Positions 18,792 to 28,847 are shown, counted from the first letter of the stretch. The stretch is DNA of 64,000 nt from Brenneria roseae subsp. roseae (GCF_003115845.1 NZ_KZ819029.1:68952-132951), one strand, 5' to 3'. The notes: generated from the letters alone by a model not told the origin. Translations and numbers: made by a program.

Positions 18792-19849
18792 TAATGCGAT
18801 ACTCCCAGGGTAATAGTGACCCCCTGCTGACGCAGGGTATTGCCAACCAGTTGGCCTGCACTCATCAGCCAGGCGACGGGTTGCGATACGCTGCCAACGC
18901 CAATGGTTTGACGGACAAACTCAGAAGAGGGAAAACGCGCTTCATGGCGCCGAAGCGCCTCAACGCTGAACCATTCAACGGGGACCTGCCAGCGTTGCGC
19001 CAGTTGATGCAGCGCGGGTTCGTCTTTCTTGATCGTGACGCTGCCAATCGCCCGCAGCGACAGCGGATCGAAATGGTTTTCAGCCAGTTGCTGCGACAAG
19101 AGCGCAGCCAACGTTGGCAGCGACGTGGCCCGCCGACAGCCAATCCCGGCCACCACTCGCCGCGGCACCAGTTGGTACACCGGCAGCGGCAATTCAGGCA
19201 GGCTATCGCGCAGGCTGACACAAACCAGTGCATCCAACTCCGGCAGGGCCGCCAGATTCGCCACTGGAATGAAGCCACGCACATCGCAACGATCGCGTTC
19301 GTCATGTAGCGGCGCATCCCACCACAGACCGACTTTCTGCTCACTGACCAGCATCTGATTAACGATTTTTACCGCATGACGAAAATCCCGCATCCCGGCA
19401 TCCAGCTGTGTCGCCAGCCTATCCAGCGCCGTCATCTGGTTAACATCCGTGGCGGTGGTAATCACCGGATCGGCGCCCAGCAGCCCCGCCAGATGACATG
19501 TCAATGCATTGGCTCCGCCAACGTGCCCGGACAGCAGGCTGATAACGTGTTGCCCCCGTTCATCAATCACCACCACGGCCGGATCGGTCAGTTTGTCATT
19601 CAATAACGGCGCGATCGTCCGTACCGCGATGCCTGCCGCCCCGATCACCACCAGCGCGGCGTAATGTTTAAACGCGTCGCGCAGGGTATCGCCGAAACTG
19701 TCATTGAACGCAATAAATCCCGGCTCCCGCAGTTTTTCACTGGTAAAGCAGGTCAGCGGCGATAAATGCGCCCGTAAACGTTGGGCCAGACGAACGCCGC
19801 CGGGCGTCAGACAAAACACCGCTATCGATTCAGGCTTGACGATATTCAT
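18791..19849 (-). CDS. cbiG: Cobalt-precorrin-5A hydrolase
   Basis: 352 residues from the ATG at 19849 ([18 protein letters not shown]), matching the usual CbiG N-terminus. ATGs at 19864 and 19867 are in frame but overlap cbiF more. An N-terminal domain with [17 protein letters not shown] precedes a C-terminal domain with [11 protein letters not shown]. CbiG opens the delta-lactone of cobalt-precorrin-5A, releasing acetaldehyde. It overlaps the 3' end of cbiF by about 20 bp. Confidence 0.94.
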   Translation of the reverse strand: MNIVKPESIAVFCLTPGGVRLAQRLRAHLSPLTCFTSEKLREPGFIAFNDSFGDTLRDAFKHYAALVVIGAAGIAVRTIAPLLNDKLTDPAVVVIDERGQHVISLLSGHVGGANALTCHLAGLLGADPVITTATDVNQMTALDRLATQLDAGMRDFRHAVKIVNQMLVSEQKVGLWWDAPLHDERDRCDVRGFIPVANLAALPELDALVCVSLRDSLPELPLPVYQLVPRRVVAGIGCRRATSLPTLAALLSQQLAENHFDPLSLRAIGSVTIKKDEPALHQLAQRWQVPVEWFSVEALRRHEARFPSSEFVRQTIGVGSVSQPVAWLMSAGQLVGNTLRQQGVTITLGVSH

Positions 19850-20639
19850 GACTAAACCCTGCATCATAAAGTCGGGAATAGTGGTATTCCTCTCCCAGAA
19901 AAGCGCCGACCAGAATCAGCGCGGTCTTGCGAATGGCCGCCGCCTTTACCTGTTCGGCAATATCGGCCAGCGTGCCGCGTACCGTTCGGGTTTCCGGCCA
20001 GGTCGCCTTGTATACCACCGCAACAGGTGTCGTTAGCGGATAGCCCCCCGCGACCAGCCGCGCGACCACGCCGTGAATGTCCTGTACCGACAGGAAGATC
20101 GCCATGGAAGTCTGATGGGCGGCCAAGGCTTCCAGCCGCTCCAGCGGCGGCATCGGCGTGCGGCCTTCAATGCGGGTAATAATCAGACTCTGCGCCACTT
20201 CCGGGACGGTATATTCCACCCCAAGCTGGGCCGCCGCCCCCAAAAACGCACTGACGCCCGGCACGGACACAAAACCGATCCCGTGTTCCGTCAACGCCTC
20301 GCCCTGCTCCCGGATGGAGCCATATAGCGAGAGATCGCCGGTTTGTAATCGGACCACCAGTTTGCCGTCCCGGACGCCGGTTACCATCAGCGCAATGATT
20401 TGCTCCAGCGTCATACCGGCACTGTCATGGCAGGCCGCGCCCGGCCGGCAATCGTCGAGCAATTCGGTATTGATCAGCGAGCCGGCGTAAATCACCACAT
20501 CAGCCTGTTGCAGCAGGCGGTAGCCTTTCAGCGTAATCAGCTCGCGGTCTCCCGGCCCGGCCCCGACAAACCAGACTTTTTGCGTATCAAACGCTTTCCG
20601 GGTCGTACTCTTATGTCGTGTCTCTTCCGGTTCAGACAT
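19830..20639 (-). CDS. cbiF: Cobalt-precorrin-4 C11-methyltransferase
   Basis: 269 residues from the ATG at 20639. The family signature [18 protein letters not shown] lies about 20 residues in, behind a charged lead ([15 protein letters not shown]). [17 protein letters not shown] and [15 protein letters not shown] follow. It methylates C11. The ORF extends upstream to 20708, but that part overlaps cbiT and lacks support. The ATG at 20639 overlaps cbiT by 8 bp. Confidence 0.94.
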   Translation of the reverse strand: MSEPEETRHKSTTRKAFDTQKVWFVGAGPGDRELITLKGYRLLQQADVVIYAGSLINTELLDDCRPGAACHDSAGMTLEQIIALMVTGVRDGKLVVRLQTGDLSLYGSIREQGEALTEHGIGFVSVPGVSAFLGAAAQLGVEYTVPEVAQSLIITRIEGRTPMPPLERLEALAAHQTSMAIFLSVQDIHGVVARLVAGGYPLTTPVAVVYKATWPETRTVRGTLADIAEQVKAAAIRKTALILVGAFLGEEYHYSRLYDAGFSHEYRQA

Positions 20640-21201
20640 GGTTTTGCTCCTTGCAGCAGGAAATAAGATAGGTGGGATTGCCGGGTTTAAAATAATGACC
20701 GCGACCAAGCGGCGTCAGCGTGGCAACCTGTAATTGCGTACATTCCAGTGAGGTCACGTTCAGCGACTGCAAATGCGCCAGCGCCGTATGCAGGTTATCC
20801 AGCAAAATAAACGTCAGTACCAGGCGGCCACCGGGAGACAGATGGTCCAGCGCCCAGTCGATCAGCGCCGCCAGTTGCCCGCCGCTCCCGCCGATAAAGA
20901 CGGCATCTGCGATCTCCGTCAGCGGAAATGGCGCTTCCCCTGCGATAATGTCCACATTCCGGCACCCCAAACGCCGACAATTTTCCGCAATCAGCGCCAG
21001 CGCGGCCGGATTGCGCTCAATGGCCGTCACCTGTAGTTGCGAAAACCGCAACGCGGCTTCCAGCGCGACGCTTCCCGTCCCCGCGCCGACATCAATCAGG
21101 CGCCGCGCGCCGGTCAGTTCCAGCCGTTCCAACACCAGCAGGCGAACCGGCTCTTTGGTCATCGGTACCCGTTGACCACGTAAAAACTCGTCATCTCTCA
21201 T
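20632..21201 (-). CDS. cbiT: Cobalt-precorrin-6B C15-methyltransferase (decarboxylating)
   Basis: 189 residues. It starts [20 protein letters not shown], a typical CbiT lead, followed by the class I SAM-binding motif [16 protein letters not shown] and ITAIERNP-like sequence ([11 protein letters not shown]). CbiT methylates C15 and decarboxylates the C12 acetate. In some bacteria it is fused to CbiE (CobL); here they are separate and overlap by 11 bp. Confidence 0.95.
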   Translation of the reverse strand: MRDDEFLRGQRVPMTKEPVRLLVLERLELTGARRLIDVGAGTGSVALEAALRFSQLQVTAIERNPAALALIAENCRRLGCRNVDIIAGEAPFPLTEIADAVFIGGSGGQLAALIDWALDHLSPGGRLVLTFILLDNLHTALAHLQSLNVTSLECTQLQVATLTPLGRGHYFKPGNPTYLISCCKEQNHV

Positions 21202-21793
21202 TGAGGATCACCACCACATTCATGTCATAGTGTTGCGCCACGTTATCCGGTTGCAGGCGATGAATACGCTCATCCGGCAGGGAAAGGTTTTCACCAATAA
21301 TCAGCGTGCGGCTGAGCCGGCGTTGCAGAATGGCATTCGCAATCACCCGGGGACCGATTCTCTCGTCCGTCACCATCGCCACTTTGTCATGTTGCAGGAT
21401 CCAGTCGAAATCCGGCTCCCGCCCATGGCTGCTGGTGAGATAGATATCGTTCATATCCAGCGCGATGCGGGCGCACAAATACTGTATGGCGCTGATGCCG
21501 GGAATAATTCGCAGCGACTGCGCGCCGAAATGGGATGAAAGCCGCTTGCCGATGCCATATAGCAGCGGATCGCCCGAAGCCAGCACCACGATATCCCGCT
21601 GCCGCTGCCCGGCGAGCCACGCCACCAGCGCGGGGAGATCGGCATCCAGCCGCCGGGTTTGTCCGCGGAAATCGGGAAATATCGCCAGATGCCGCACGCC
21701 GCCGACCAGAACGTCGGCAGCGGCAATCGCAAGCCGCGCTTCCGGCGTCAGGTGCGCAAGCGATCCGGGTCCAATACCTACCACGGTAATCAT
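21191..21793 (-). CDS. cbiE: Cobalt-precorrin-7 C5-methyltransferase
   Basis: 200 residues of the tetrapyrrole methylase family. It starts [19 protein letters not shown] and has [16 protein letters not shown] and [15 protein letters not shown]. CbiE methylates C5, with CbiT handling C15. It overlaps cbiD by 4 bp (ATGA) and cbiT by 11 bp. Confidence 0.95.
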   Translation of the reverse strand: MITVVGIGPGSLAHLTPEARLAIAAADVLVGGVRHLAIFPDFRGQTRRLDADLPALVAWLAGQRQRDIVVLASGDPLLYGIGKRLSSHFGAQSLRIIPGISAIQYLCARIALDMNDIYLTSSHGREPDFDWILQHDKVAMVTDERIGPRVIANAILQRRLSRTLIIGENLSLPDERIHRLQPDNVAQHYDMNVVVILNER

Positions 21794-22926
21794 CGTAGCG
21801 CCTCCACAATATCCCTAAGCGCCCGGCTGCTTCCCAGCACCTGATTGTCAAACGAAAACAAAATGGCATCGATAGCCGGCGGCTCGACGGAGAAGCGCAG
21901 CATGTCGTTTATCCGCTCACAAATACGCCGCGCAATACGTTCATACACCGACTGGAAACCATGCTCCGCAATCAGTTCCATCGCGGCTTCCGTGGTATCG
22001 CACTGATTGACCGCCAGCAGTAAATCATGCGGGGCGCCGAGCAAGGCCAGATGGGCAATCAGGGTTTCCATACGGCCATCAGCAATATGGCTGTGGGTAT
22101 GAAAGATCCCGGCGGCGACCTTGACCAGCTTGCCGGGGTGGCCAATCAGCACCACATGGCGAAATTTTAGCCGTACCGTCTCCTGCAACATGTAGCCCAC
22201 AAAGTTGCTCATGGTGACTACCCGTTGACTATCCAGCCCGAGCTGTTCGCGGACAAAGCGCTCGCCGTGGTTGCCGGGCACCAGAATCACCTTGTCCAGC
22301 CCTGCGGCGCGCTTCATTTCCAGCTCCAGCGCCAGCGAGCGTTTCCAGCTCTCTTCCGACATCGGGGTCACAATACCGGTGGTGCCAATGATGGAAATCC
22401 CACCGAGGATACCCAATCGTCCGTTGTAGGTTTTTTGGGCCCGCGCCTCGCCCTCCGGGGCAAAAATCGTGATTTCCGCCCCGCGCGATGGACCAATCAC
22501 ATCACGTACCGCCGCTTCAATGGTTTGCAACGGCGTGCGGTTAATCGCCGGACTGCCGACAGGCAACCCGATGCCTTTACGCGTGACCGTACCGACGCCT
22601 TCACCACCGGTAATATGGATGTCGCCACGATCGCACAAGATGACGCGGGCAAAAATCAGCATGCCGTGCGTCGCATCGACATCGTCTCCGCCGTCCTTAC
22701 GAATGGCCGCCGTCGCCTGCTGTCCTTCAATCAGCGGCTGCTCCACGTTGAGATACAGCGTGACGCCTGACGGGGTGACAATCGAAACCTGATCGATGAC
22801 CTGCTGACGCAGTATCATCAGCGCCGCCACTTTAGCCGCCGCGGTCGCGCACGAGCCGGTGGTATAGCCCGTCCGGTATTGCTTGCCGTTATGCCAGACG
22901 GTATCCATCTGCGTATCGAAGCTCAC
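21790..22926 (-). CDS. cbiD: Cobalt-precorrin-5B C1-methyltransferase
   Basis: 378 residues. The [21 protein letters not shown]-terminal motif is diagnostic for Cbi[19 protein letters not shown] and [18 protein letters not shown] follow. It methylates C1 of cobalt-precorrin-5B. The ATG at 22926 overlaps the cbiC stop by 4 bp. Confidence 0.96.
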   Translation of the reverse strand: MSFDTQMDTVWHNGKQYRTGYTTGSCATAAAKVAALMILRQQVIDQVSIVTPSGVTLYLNVEQPLIEGQQATAAIRKDGGDDVDATHGMLIFARVILCDRGDIHITGGEGVGTVTRKGIGLPVGSPAINRTPLQTIEAAVRDVIGPSRGAEITIFAPEGEARAQKTYNGRLGILGGISIIGTTGIVTPMSEESWKRSLALELEMKRAAGLDKVILVPGNHGERFVREQLGLDSQRVVTMSNFVGYMLQETVRLKFRHVVLIGHPGKLVKVAAGIFHTHSHIADGRMETLIAHLALLGAPHDLLLAVNQCDTTEAAMELIAEHGFQSVYERIARRICERINDMLRFSVEPPAIDAILFSFDNQVLGSSRALRDIVEALR

Positions 22927-23567
22927 CGTTCCTCCCGTATCCGATACAGAATGGCGTTCACAATGGCGGCGGCGACATTACTGCCGCCTTTGCGGCCCGC
23001 CGCCGCAATACAGGGAATATCGCTGTGAATCAGCGCATCCTTTGATTCCGCCGCGCCGACAAACCCGACCGGAACGCCAATCACCGCCAGCGGCGTCGCC
23101 CGTTTTTCCGCTGAACGCTCCAATAGCCTGAATAGCGCCGTGGGGGCATTACCGAACACAAACAGCTTATCTCCGGCCTCTTCCAGCGCGATATCCACCG
23201 CGGCCATGGAACGCGTTATGTTTTCGGCGTTTGCCCGCGCCACCACGCGCGGATCGCTGATAAAACAGCGGCATTCGCATCCCAGTTGCGCCAGCAGCGT
23301 TTTATTTATTCCCGACAGCGCCATAGTGGTATCGGTATAGAGGAGACAACCGGCGCGCAGCCCCGCCGTAATCCGTTCCAGCACCGTCGGCGAAAACCAC
23401 AACACGTCCAGCCAGTCAAAATCCGCCGTGGTGTGGATCACCCGCTTGACGATCGCCTCCTGCATCCGATCGACAAAGCGATAGCCGGGATACTCACGGG
23501 CGATGATATCGCCGATAATCTCAAAACTTTGCTGCTCAATTTGCCGGGGTTGCTGGAGATAATTCAT
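22923..23567 (-). CDS. cbiC: Cobalt-precorrin-8 methylmutase
   Basis: 214 residues. The [18 protein letters not shown] lead and the catalytic-His region [13 protein letters not shown] identify Cbi[12 protein letters not shown] near the C-terminus is also conserved. It moves the C11 methyl to C12, giving cobyrinate. It starts 34 bp after the cbiB stop. Confidence 0.95.
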   Translation of the reverse strand: MNYLQQPRQIEQQSFEIIGDIIAREYPGYRFVDRMQEAIVKRVIHTTADFDWLDVLWFSPTVLERITAGLRAGCLLYTDTTMALSGINKTLLAQLGCECRCFISDPRVVARANAENITRSMAAVDIALEEAGDKLFVFGNAPTALFRLLERSAEKRATPLAVIGVPVGFVGAAESKDALIHSDIPCIAAAGRKGGSNVAAAIVNAILYRIREER

Positions 23568-23601
23568 CGAATTTCCCTATGTTATAAGGCGACTAAACGT
23601 T

Positions 23602-24567
23602 CTATATGACGAGAGCGGCTGACAGCAGCAGATACGCCAGAGCGAACAACAGCAGCGCCAGAAGCGAAGCCACTCTCATCAGATTGATGCTGCGGGGAAT
23701 ATCGCTCAGTGCGATTTCCCGGCTTTCATCACCGATCCACGGTTTCTCTACCCGCTCACCAAAATAATTATTCGGGCCACCGAGCCGCACGCCGAGCGCC
23801 CCGGCTACCGTGGCTTCCGACCAGGCGCAGTTGGGGCTGGAATGCTGATAACGATCGCGCCAGCCAATGCGCAGCGCCTGCCGATAGTCGGCTTTCAGCA
23901 GCCAGGCGGCGGCACTCAGCAACAGCCAGCTCAGCCGGGCGGGAATGAGGTTCGCCACATCGTCCATCCGGGCAGAAACACAGCCAATCGCCCGATATTT
24001 CGGATTCTTGTAGCCCACCATCGAATCCAGCGTATTAACAGCCTTGTAAGCCATCGCCAGCGGCGCACCGCCGAGCAGCAGGAAAAACAGGGGGGCAATC
24101 ACGCCATCCACGCTGTTTTCCGCCACGGTTTCCACCACGGCGCGGGTTATCTGCGGTCTTTCCAGCTGTGAGGTGTCGCGTCCGACAATCCACGATAGCT
24201 GGCGGCGACTGTCTTCCAGCGAACCGTGTTGTAATGCCTGATGTACCGCCATCGCGGCATCGCTCAGGCTACGCCCCGCCAGCAGGGTGTAAATCATCCA
24301 GACTTCCGCCAGCCAGCCCAGCCACGGATGGATGATGTTCATCAGGACCAGCCATCCCCAGCTCAACAACCAGGTCAGTCCGACCACGATCAGCCACAGC
24401 ACCGCCCCGCCCAGTCGGAGCGAACGCTCACTGTGACAACAGGCGCGGATGCGGATTTGCAGCCATGAAATCAGATTGCCAATCCAACGCACCGGATGCG
24501 GCCAATGCGGCGGATCGCCCAGCCAGTAGTCAAGCAGGAAGGCGGCAAACCAGGCGCTCAGCATCAT
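23602..24567 (-). CDS. cbiB: Adenosylcobinamide-phosphate synthase
   Basis: 321 residues, an integral membrane protein with several hydrophobic segments. It has LDYWLGDPPHWPHPVRWIG at the N-terminus and VAENSVDGVIAPLFF and LDSMVGYKNPKY in the middle, all CbiB signatures. It attaches aminopropanol phosphate to cobyric acid, using the product of CobD (encoded at 27774). The ATG at 24567 overlaps the cbiA stop and has GGAG upstream; an in-frame TTG at 24585 is less likely. Confidence 0.95.
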   Translation of the reverse strand: MMLSAWFAAFLLDYWLGDPPHWPHPVRWIGNLISWLQIRIRACCHSERSLRLGGAVLWLIVVGLTWLLSWGWLVLMNIIHPWLGWLAEVWMIYTLLAGRSLSDAAMAVHQALQHGSLEDSRRQLSWIVGRDTSQLERPQITRAVVETVAENSVDGVIAPLFFLLLGGAPLAMAYKAVNTLDSMVGYKNPKYRAIGCVSARMDDVANLIPARLSWLLLSAAAWLLKADYRQALRIGWRDRYQHSSPNCAWSEATVAGALGVRLGGPNNYFGERVEKPWIGDESREIALSDIPRSINLMRVASLLALLLFALAYLLLSAALVI

Positions 24568-26033
24568 CGCGTCTCCTTTACACAAGAACGCCTGGCACTG
24601 ACGAACCAGCGGTCAAGCAGGCCCGGACGCTGAGCAAAATGAAGATGAAGATAGCTGGCACAGGTCTGTTGAAGCTGATATCCCCCCTGCCATCGTTTGA
24701 TTACCGCGCCATCACGCAATTTTGCGCAGTTAAAACGGGGAGAGAGCGAGGTAGAAAAATCGGAATAATGAAATTCATGGCCGCGCAGTATATCGCCGCG
24801 CGCCGCCAACAACGTATCCGTCATGGCCTGAGCCTGACAGTAGCCAAAGCGGGTCAGCCGTTTTCCCATCCGGCTTTCACCAGGCAAAATACCGCTCATG
24901 CGATGACGTTGGCCGTCCGCATCCGTCAACCCGTCCCCCAGATACATCAACCCGCCACATTCGGCATAGATCGGAATATTACGCCGATGCGTATCCTGTA
25001 AGGTATCGCGCATCGCGGTATTGGCCGCGAGTCGGGCGGCATAAATCTCAGGATAACCGCCGCCGATATAAACCATCTGACAGTGGGGAAGCTGACGATC
25101 GTGGATCGGACTAAAGCGCCGGATACGCACGCCGGCCTGCTCCAGCAGGTCGAGATTATCCTGATAGTAGAAATTGAAGGCTTCATCATCCGCCAGCGCC
25201 AGCGTCAGCCCTTCAGCCAGTTCAGGGGCGGACAAGACGGGTAATTCGCCATCGGGTAACCGAACCTCGCGGCACAGGGTCAGCAGGCGATCCAGATCGA
25301 TGGTTTCCTCAATTTGCTGCGCCAGTTTCCGCCAGCGGCGATCGTCACCCGCCGGTTGCTTTTGATAAGATTGTTTTTGATAAGATTGTTCCTGAGCGGG
25401 GATCAAACCAAGATGACGGGAAGGCAGCTCGATATCTGCCATAACGGGTAAACGCCCCAGAACCGGAATACCACAATAGTGCTCAATGGCATGACGCAGC
25501 AGTTCATAGTGTTCCGCTGAATTCACCCGATTCACAATCACACCGGCAATGGTCAAATCAGGGTCAAACTGACGAAATCCCATCACCGTCGCCGCCACTG
25601 ACGTGGATACCGCCTTACCATCCACCAGCAAAACTACCGGACAGCCAAGCTGTTTAGCCATGGCCGCCGTACTGCAATAGTTCGGATCCGTGCCATAGCC
25701 ATCAAACAGCCCCATCACACCTTCGATCACGGCGACATCGACATGACGCATACGCTGGTTATACAGGCCGTTGAGCGTCGCCGCAGGAAGCATAAACGCA
25801 TCCAGATTGCGTGATGTAACGCCGCATACGGCGCTATGCCAACCGCTGTCCAGGTAGTCAGGCCCGACCTTGAAGGGTTGCACCGTCAACCCGCGTCGCA
25901 TCAACGCCCGCAGGATCCCGAGCGTGACGGTCGTTTTGCCGCTGCCGCTGCCGGTACCCGCGATAACAAATGCGGTTTTATTTCGTCTCTGACTTACTGA
26001 CGCGTTCTTAGGTTGTTCTTTTGCACCCGGCAT
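24564..26033 (-). CDS. cbiA: Cobyrinate a,c-diamide synthase
   Basis: 489 residues from the ATG at 26033. The N-terminal ATPase domain has FVIAGTGSGSGKTTVTLG, and the C-terminal glutamine amidotransferase-like domain has IPIYAECGGLMYLG. The enzyme amidates the a and c side chains of cobyrinic acid. It is the first gene of the operon, behind a cobalamin riboswitch. Two more in-frame ATGs (26051, 26048) lie inside the terminator hairpin with no ribosome site. The 26033 ATG follows GGGA plus six T, so the hairpin's 3' arm doubles as its weak ribosome site. A 15-bp duplication gives QEQSY-QKQSY-QKQPA about 220 residues in (about 25360-25400), between the two domains. Confidence 0.94.
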   Translation of the reverse strand: MPGAKEQPKNASVSQRRNKTAFVIAGTGSGSGKTTVTLGILRALMRRGLTVQPFKVGPDYLDSGWHSAVCGVTSRNLDAFMLPAATLNGLYNQRMRHVDVAVIEGVMGLFDGYGTDPNYCSTAAMAKQLGCPVVLLVDGKAVSTSVAATVMGFRQFDPDLTIAGVIVNRVNSAEHYELLRHAIEHYCGIPVLGRLPVMADIELPSRHLGLIPAQEQSYQKQSYQKQPAGDDRRWRKLAQQIEETIDLDRLLTLCREVRLPDGELPVLSAPELAEGLTLALADDEAFNFYYQDNLDLLEQAGVRIRRFSPIHDRQLPHCQMVYIGGGYPEIYAARLAANTAMRDTLQDTHRRNIPIYAECGGLMYLGDGLTDADGQRHRMSGILPGESRMGKRLTRFGYCQAQAMTDTLLAARGDILRGHEFHYSDFSTSLSPRFNCAKLRDGAVIKRWQGGYQLQQTCASYLHLHFAQRPGLLDRWFVSARRSCVKETR

Positions 26034-26059
26034 AAAAAATCCCGACATCATCGGCCGGG
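26034..26059 (-). terminator. Riboswitch-associated terminator / ribosome-site hairpin before cbiA
   Basis: On the minus strand CCCGGC-CGATGAT-GTCGGG forms a 6-bp stem (one G-U pair), followed by A and six T, then the cbiA ATG. It has the shape of an intrinsic terminator and also buries the GGGA that would serve as ribosome-binding site. This makes it the likely expression platform of the cobalamin riboswitch. Confidence 0.7.
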
Positions 26060-26129
26060 AAAGGTTATGTCACAGTGTTCGCAAAAGCGGCGTTGCCGCT
26101 GTACGCACCGGACGATCACCCGCTTCCCA

Positions 26130-26330
26130 CCGAAGGAGTTGAATCTGTCATCGTCAGGTCGGTCTTCTGGCTTAGCGTCATTCTTCCCCGTCCCTTCCCA
26201 ATCACAGCGATCAGTGGGTTTTTACGGAGTCGTCGGCATCACAGCAGCGGGGGCTGCGGGGGATTCACACCCCCTTCCCAGTTGTCATGCATCATGACAA
26301 CATGCAGAACCGGACATTCTTTTTCCATGC
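26130..26330 (-). ncRNA. Cobalamin riboswitch (B12 element) controlling the cbi/cob operon
   Basis: Read on the minus strand, the leader upstream of cbiA has GGGAAGGGGGTGTGAATCC, then CGCAGCCCCCGCTGCTGTGA (about 26233-26279). This matches the conserved cobalamin-riboswitch core (GGGAA...GGTG...AAxTCC...GCCCCCGC..CTGT). It is followed by the B12 box AAGCCAGAAGACCGACCTG (26153-26173). Adenosylcobalamin binding is expected to shut off the operon through the downstream hairpins (26086-26100 AGCGGC-AAC-GCCGCT, and 26034-26059). Boundaries are approximate. This and neighbouring elements fill most of the 584-bp gap between cbiA and the alcohol dehydrogenase gene. Confidence 0.95.
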
Positions 26331-26351
26331 CCGCTTCTAACCTGACAACAA

Positions 26352-26406
26352 TATCCCCGTCATACTTCGCGTTGGTTTTCCTGCAACCCGAATTATTCAG
26401 GGTATA
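26352..26406. repeat. Short palindromic interspersed repeat (MITE-like), copy 1
   Basis: tatccccgtcatacttcgcg ... cgaattattcagggtata has the same termini and inner motif (CATACTTC...GCAACxCGAATTATT) as the element at 39440-39521 in inverse orientation. Such 'ATACCCTAAATAATTCGAGTTGCA' palindromes are dispersed in many enterobacterial genomes. This copy lies just upstream of the riboswitch, where its promoter is expected. The remaining 26407-26617 is AT-rich leader/promoter DNA for the divergent genes with nothing else recognised. Confidence 0.75.
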
Positions 26407-26617
26407 TATTGATTAATTTCTTACATGTTTTATCTCTCTATTTACAGATTTATCAGATACGCCCTGATACTGATGATAACAGCCTGTGCGCCACCATCAC
26501 GACAAATCGGCCCAAAAGTTGGCCATAAATCGTTAAAGCAGAGTTGCTAATCTGAATCATACTGAATTCTGGTATTGATCTTTTGATGTCATGCATAAAT
26601 TGAAGAGGAAAATCGCA

Positions 26618-27682
26618 ATGCAAAATGTACGTGGCTTTGCTGCACTGGACTCAACCAGCCCATTGGTTCCACATCAGTTTGTCCGCCGGGACCCGCGAGA
26701 AAACGATGTGGTTATTGATATCGTCTACTGCGGCGTCTGTCATTCAGACATTCATATGGCTCGTAACGAGTGGAAAAACAGCCGGTATCCGATTGTGCCG
26801 GGACACGAAATCGTCGGGAAAGTCGTCAGCGTTGGTAAAGCGGTTGATCGCTTCAAAGCAGGCGACTGGGTCGGCGTAGGTTGTATGGTGGACTCCTGTC
26901 AACAGTGCGATGCCTGCGATGAAGGGCTGGAGCAATACTGCGAAGAGGGGCCTACGCTTACCTACGGCAGTTTCGATCGCCACGATAGTCTGCCAACCTT
27001 CGGCGGTTACTCTGAACGCATCGTCGTCTCCGACAAATTTGTGCTGAATATGCCGGAAGCATTGGACATGAAATCCGCCGCGCCGCTGCTGTGCGCCGGT
27101 ATCACCACCTATTCTCCGCTAAAACATTGGAATGTCGGCCCTGGTGATAGCGTCGCCGTTGTGGGATTAGGTGGTCTGGGACACATGGGTCTGAAATTTG
27201 CCAAAGCGCTGGGCGCGAATGTCACGCTCTTCACCCGTTCTCCAGGCAAAGAGCAGGAGGCCCGCCGTCTGGGAGCCGATCGCGTGGTCATTTCTACCAA
27301 TGCGGCACAAATGGACAGTGTTACCAGCCACTTTGACATTATTCTTGATACCGTACCGATGCAGCACGATCTCAATCCTTATCTGACCACGTTAAAGCGT
27401 GACGGCACGCTGATTCTGGTGGGATTGATCGAACCCATTGAACCCACCGTGCATAGCGCACCGCTGGTGATGGGGCGTAAGACTATCGCCGGCTCGCTGA
27501 TTGGCGGCATTGAAGAAACGCAGGAAATGCTGGATTTCTGCGCCGAACATGGCATTAGCTGTGACGTTGAGATGATCGATATACAGAATATCAATACGGC
27601 ATACGAGAGAATGTTAAAAAGTGACGTGCATTACCGATTTGTCATCGATATGGCGTCATTAACATCCAGTTTTGCCGGGTAA
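26618..27682 (+). CDS. Zinc-dependent NAD(P) alcohol/aldehyde dehydrogenase (YahK/cinnamyl-alcohol type)
   Basis: 354 residues of the medium-chain dehydrogenase/reductase family. The catalytic zinc motif CGVCHSDIH and PGHEIVGKV are near the N-terminus. The structural zinc loop VDSCQQCDACDEGLEQYC follows, and the Rossmann motif VVGLGGLGHMGLKFAKALG is in the middle. The pattern, including HYRFVIDM at the end, resembles E. coli YahK, an NADPH-dependent broad-range aldehyde reductase. GAGG lies nine bases before the ATG at 26618; the in-frame ATG at 26591 is worse placed. It has no evident link to cobalamin genes on either side. Confidence 0.9.
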   Translation: MQNVRGFAALDSTSPLVPHQFVRRDPRENDVVIDIVYCGVCHSDIHMARNEWKNSRYPIVPGHEIVGKVVSVGKAVDRFKAGDWVGVGCMVDSCQQCDACDEGLEQYCEEGPTLTYGSFDRHDSLPTFGGYSERIVVSDKFVLNMPEALDMKSAAPLLCAGITTYSPLKHWNVGPGDSVAVVGLGGLGHMGLKFAKALGANVTLFTRSPGKEQEARRLGADRVVISTNAAQMDSVTSHFDIILDTVPMQHDLNPYLTTLKRDGTLILVGLIEPIEPTVHSAPLVMGRKTIAGSLIGGIEETQEMLDFCAEHGISCDVEMIDIQNINTAYERMLKSDVHYRFVIDMASLTSSFAG

Positions 27683-27773
27683 GCGCCACGCCGGTGGACG
27701 CAGGGCATTGACGGCCATTTCTTCGCTTATGTTATGCTGACCCCATCGCAATCAGGGATCTAACCAAAACATC

Positions 27774-28847
27774 ATGAGTGAACATGGCGGTAATGTGCTG
27801 GAGATGGCGCTGAAAATCGGCGTGAATGCCGATGAAATTATCGACTTCAGCGCCAACATCAATCCATTGGGCATGCCGGCGTCGCTGAAAGCGGCGATCG
27901 CCAGCCAACTCGGCCGCGCCGAGCATTATCCTGACGTGGAATACCGCGATCTTCATGCCGCTCTCGCCCGCGCTCATGGCTGTTCACCTGAGCACATCAT
28001 GGCCGGCAACGGGGCAACGGAACTGATCTATGCGGTCGTCCAGTATCTTCAGCCTCGTCGGGCGCTGCTGCTGACGCCAGGGTTCGCGGAATATCGCCGG
28101 GCCTTACAGCGCATGGGTTGCGCCATTGATGATTATGCCATGTCGGCAAAGGACGGCTTTCAGCCTGATGTCCGGCTGCTGGCCGCGCTGGATAAGACTC
28201 GCTATGACTGCCTGTTTATCGCCACCCCCAATAATCCCACGGGACTGATGCCTGATAGCGCGCTGTTGCAGGCGATTGTCGAACGCTGTCATCAGCGCAA
28301 TACCGCGCTGATCGTTGATGAAGCGTTTATCGACTTTCTGCCCGATGTTCCGGGTCTGATCCCCCAGCTAACGACCTTTCCCCAGCTGTATATCCTGCGC
28401 TCCCTGACCAAATTTTTCGCGATCCCCGGTCTGCGGCTGGGTTATCTGGTCAGCGCCGATCGGCGTGCAATCCGGACCATGAAACAATCACGGGAACCGT
28501 GGACCATTAATGCCTTTGCCGCGCTGGCGGGGGAAACCATGCTGGACGATGCGCCTTATATCGCCGCGACCCATCGCTGGCTGGCAGAGGCGCAACAGTG
28601 GCTCTACCGGGAACTGAGCGCAATGCCCGAACTGCAAGTATGGCAGCCCGCCGCCAACTATATTTTCCTGCATTGCCTGCGCCCGGAAATTCCGCTTCAG
28701 CAGGCGCTGTTAGCGCACCGATTGCTGATCCGCGCCTGTGCCAACTATCCCGGTCTGACGGCCAATCATTATCGGGTTGCCATCAAAAGCGCGGCCGACA
28801 ATCAGCGGCTGATCGCTGCGCTGCATCAGGTGTTCGGTCATGGCTGA
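27774..28847 (+). CDS. cobD: L-threonine-O-3-phosphate decarboxylase
   Basis: 357 residues, a fold-type I PLP aminotransferase relative. FSANINPLGMP, YPDVEYRDLHAALARAHG and NGATELIY are in the N-terminal part. The PLP-lysine region is LRSLTKFFAIPGLRLGYL. CobD makes (R)-1-amino-2-propanol phosphate, the linker used by CbiB. It overlaps pduX by 8 bp, so threonine phosphorylation and decarboxylation are co-encoded. It lies on the opposite strand from the main cobalamin operon and has no riboswitch in its 91-bp upstream gap. Confidence 0.94.
   Translation: MSEHGGNVLEMALKIGVNADEIIDFSANINPLGMPASLKAAIASQLGRAEHYPDVEYRDLHAALARAHGCSPEHIMAGNGATELIYAVVQYLQPRRALLLTPGFAEYRRALQRMGCAIDDYAMSAKDGFQPDVRLLAALDKTRYDCLFIATPNNPTGLMPDSALLQAIVERCHQRNTALIVDEAFIDFLPDVPGLIPQLTTFPQLYILRSLTKFFAIPGLRLGYLVSADRRAIRTMKQSREPWTINAFAALAGETMLDDAPYIAATHRWLAEAQQWLYRELSAMPELQVWQPAANYIFLHCLRPEIPLQQALLAHRLLIRACANYPGLTANHYRVAIKSAADNQRLIAALHQVFGHG

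Noticed and set aside
26013-26416. Two plus-strand frames over the riboswitch
   Set aside because: Antisense to conserved riboswitch elements and the cbiA start.
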